Assembly (NCBI GenBank): GCA_002686195.1
Contig: NZAS01000080.1
Location: 1 to 39,459 of the forward strand
Source of the DNA: Candidatus Pacearchaeota archaeon
GTDB lineage: Archaea; Nanoarchaeota; Nanoarchaeia; Pacearchaeales; GW2011-AR1
Direction of reading: 5' to 3'
Length of the DNA: 39,459 nucleotides
Positions within the stretch are counted from its first letter, which is position 1. The number at the start of each line of letters is the position of its first letter. Made by a program: the position numbers and the translations under genes. Below, piece after piece: positions 38,070 to 39,459 of the stretch. The notes beneath the pieces were generated by a model. It did not search any database and was not told where the DNA came from. It worked only from the letters and a program-made list of their open reading frames with translations.

Positions 38070-38833
38070 AGAACGGCACCTGGTTGGCTCTCGGATCCGT
38101 CGCAGCTTTGGGGCTCCTGGGTTCTCGAGGAAGCCGTGCAGTAACCAGCGACCAGGGCCTTCTCTTGTACGGAACATTCGAGCTCCAGAGCAACAAGATG
38201 TTCAACTCCCACGGAATGGTCAAGATGGCCTTGTCCGAATACAGTCGCGACCCGGACTGGGCCATTCAGATGCTCGTCGAAGGATGGAATCTCGACCCAG
38301 AGGCAGCTGAGGCCTTGATGAGCGGATACTCACCCTACATGGTGGAAGAAGCCGAGGATGGCAGTGGTCCCATCGTCATCTTCACCTACGGGCCACCGAA
38401 CGATGCAATCGCCGCACGTCCCCCGCTCTTCTGGAAGTCCCGGAACTACTTTCAAGTGATCAAGGAGGGGGGAGCCTTTCCTTACGAGGTACGCCCCAAC
38501 ATCCGAAACGACCACGAACGAGCCGAGTGGATCGAGACCGAGGCCGATGGACAATTCGAACGAATTCGAGAACTCCCGGGCTATCCCAAGGTCACCAAGG
38601 GCAGAGATCAAAGCCGCATTCCAGCTGGAAACAGAATTGCCAACGCCGTTCTGGACTTCGACGATATCCTCACCAACCACATGGGACGGTACACCTCCCA
38701 AGCAATGAGCGAGCGCTTCGAACACACCCGCAACGAAGCCGTACAAGCGGCGAACGACTGGATCGCCTCTCAAGAAGATTTTGTACGCGAACCAAAGTAC
38801 CTGGATCAATTGCGAGCAGAAATCGACGTCTAG
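38066..38833 (+). CDS. N-terminally anchored protein (G-x-x-L-A-L type) on the plus strand
   Basis: 255 aa. Residues 3-18 (NGTWLALGSVAALGLLG) are the same type of anchor as in the minus-strand cluster at 10.2-16.4 kb, here followed by SRGSRA. The body is a soluble domain with acidic and aromatic segments and a helical C terminus (about 190-250). It starts by ATGA overlap with the upstream gene. Its TAG stop and the TAG of the oppositely oriented neighbour share the bases CTAG at 38830-38833. Likely another virion-membrane protein. Confidence 0.82.
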   Translation: MKNGTWLALGSVAALGLLGSRGSRAVTSDQGLLLYGTFELQSNKMFNSHGMVKMALSEYSRDPDWAIQMLVEGWNLDPEAAEALMSGYSPYMVEEAEDGSGPIVIFTYGPPNDAIAARPPLFWKSRNYFQVIKEGGAFPYEVRPNIRNDHERAEWIETEADGQFERIRELPGYPKVTKGRDQSRIPAGNRIANAVLDFDDILTNHMGRYTSQAMSERFEHTRNEAVQAANDWIASQEDFVREPKYLDQLRAEIDV

Positions 38834-39459
38834 CGTTTCTTCTGAGCTCGAACCCACTTCCCGATGGCGTGTTCGTCCCATTCCACGGGAAACGGTGATT
38901 CCCCTAGGGTGAACCCCCGGTCATCGTACCCGGTCGGTGTTCTCCAACTCAACGACTGCTCTCGCATATACCGATCCCAGAGCATGGCTCGAAGGTTCCA
39001 AAGAAACCGGAACTCCCTGGACCGCTTCTTCCACCAGGCAGGCGTTGTAGCCTTCGACTGCTGGCCATTTCGAATCCAGATCCCGTTTCTCGCCGCGATA
39101 TTGACTGTCGTTGCATCCGACTGGACCCGATCGAGACCACCCGCACCCAGCATCGCCTCAATGTCATCCATGTCCCAAGTAGCTGGGACCATACACGGAT
39201 CGGTTGCTTCCGCTTCCTCAATGACTGGAAGGCAGATCTCCGTCCAGTCATGGTGTTTCTGGACCAGGCCGTACCAATCCACAGTCACATCATCGCGACC
39301 GATCACTTCGCTCGTAAGGCGATCAAATCCGGACGTTACGAAGTCCTGGTCCGGATGCTCCTCCCACACCCAGCGCAAGGCGTCATTCATCTTGGGATGC
39401 GAACCGGCCAAGCTCTGGGTCCAACCAGGTGGACACGGAAAGTCCTCTCGAGAAGCGGT
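38830..39459 (-). CDS. Unknown protein entering from the right edge
   Basis: The frame is open to the last base of the window, so the 5' end is probably outside; residues just inside the edge (REDFPCPPGWTQSLAG) look genuine. In-frame TTG 39411 is possible but has no clear site. At least 209 residues are visible: Trp-rich (ALRWVWEEHPDQ), with an acidic stretch (ATWDMDDIEAML) and a basic C terminus (KWVRAQKKR). No membrane span or known motif. Confidence 0.75.
   Translation of the reverse strand, partial: TASREDFPCPPGWTQSLAGSHPKMNDALRWVWEEHPDQDFVTSGFDRLTSEVIGRDDVTVDWYGLVQKHHDWTEICLPVIEEAEATDPCMVPATWDMDDIEAMLGAGGLDRVQSDATTVNIAARNGIWIRNGQQSKATTPAWWKKRSREFRFLWNLRAMLWDRYMREQSLSWRTPTGYDDRGFTLGESPFPVEWDEHAIGKWVRAQKKR

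Noticed and set aside
1..39459. CRISPR arrays, tRNA genes, rRNA, insertion sequences, integrase or attachment sites
   Set aside because: I saw no regularly spaced repeats, no transposase or integrase motifs, and the intergenic gaps are too short for rRNA; tRNA could only be excluded by eye.

Overview
This window looks like a stretch of a large bacterial-type virus or virus-like element, probably its structural-gene region. The reasons are Shine-Dalgarno-type sites, ATG/GTG/TTG starts, very dense packing with ATGA/GTGA/TAATG stop-start overlaps, few recognisable metabolic genes, and many small membrane-anchored, acidic/basic or beta-rich proteins. I see no HK97-type capsid, large terminase, portal, tail tube or tape-measure gene. 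A set of related beta-rich capsid-like proteins plus a very large number of single-pass membrane proteins fits a tailless, membrane-containing virion better than a tailed phage. That is inference. Host and taxonomy cannot be read from the sequence. No stretch over 300 bases lacks a gene.

Layout: about 40 genes run on the minus strand from a divergent regulatory region at 34322-34518 leftwards to the window start. In order of transcription they are: (a) 34.3-30.1 kb: a small hydrophobic protein, three obvious capsid-like paralogues (32973-33845, 32175-32876, 31101-32093), a transglutaminase-like Cys/His/Asp protein and a fourth, more distant capsid-like protein. Strong hairpins follow the first two paralogues. 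(b) 30.0-18.1 kb: very large polyampholytic proteins with acidic patches and basic helical modules, a 1002-aa protein with three tandem repeats, a very basic DNA-condensing candidate, small C-terminally anchored proteins, and a fifth capsid-like protein with a long basic N-terminal extension. (c) 18.1-10.2 kb: a run of proteins that begin with the same type of N-terminal membrane anchor (G-x-x-L-A-L...), including one that joins a YodL-like and a Dps/ferritin-like domain. One gene in this run (13634-13995) is split by a -1 frame change at an A5 run. (d) 10.2-0 kb: an HMG-box-like basic protein, a protein-kinase-like protein, a membrane-anchored HExxH zincin, an 816-aa anchored protein, a pair sharing one cysteine-containing domain, a YunG-like predicted thiol-protease fold, a Nudix hydrolase and a large protein that continues past the window edge.

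The plus strand (34519-38833) carries a separate set: a RadA-like RecA-family ATPase with a zinc ribbon, an acidic Q-rich protein, an acidic small protein, a small beta-rich protein, two unknown proteins, the last of which carries the same G-x-x-L-A-L anchor. A further minus-strand gene enters from the right edge and meets this set tail-to-tail at a shared CTAG.

The most striking signal is a set of short peptide motifs that recur in otherwise unrelated proteins: FDLD[AK]EL, SIRDLKRR (often at the extreme C terminus), N-[PA]-Y-[LI]-x-[SA]-L at N termini, L-E-x-E-x-G-[YWF]...FG near acidic patches, and the G-x-x-[LV]-[AT]-L membrane anchor. They look like a system of interchangeable assembly, sorting or processing tags shared by the proteins of one particle. 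I do not recognise such a system from known viruses.
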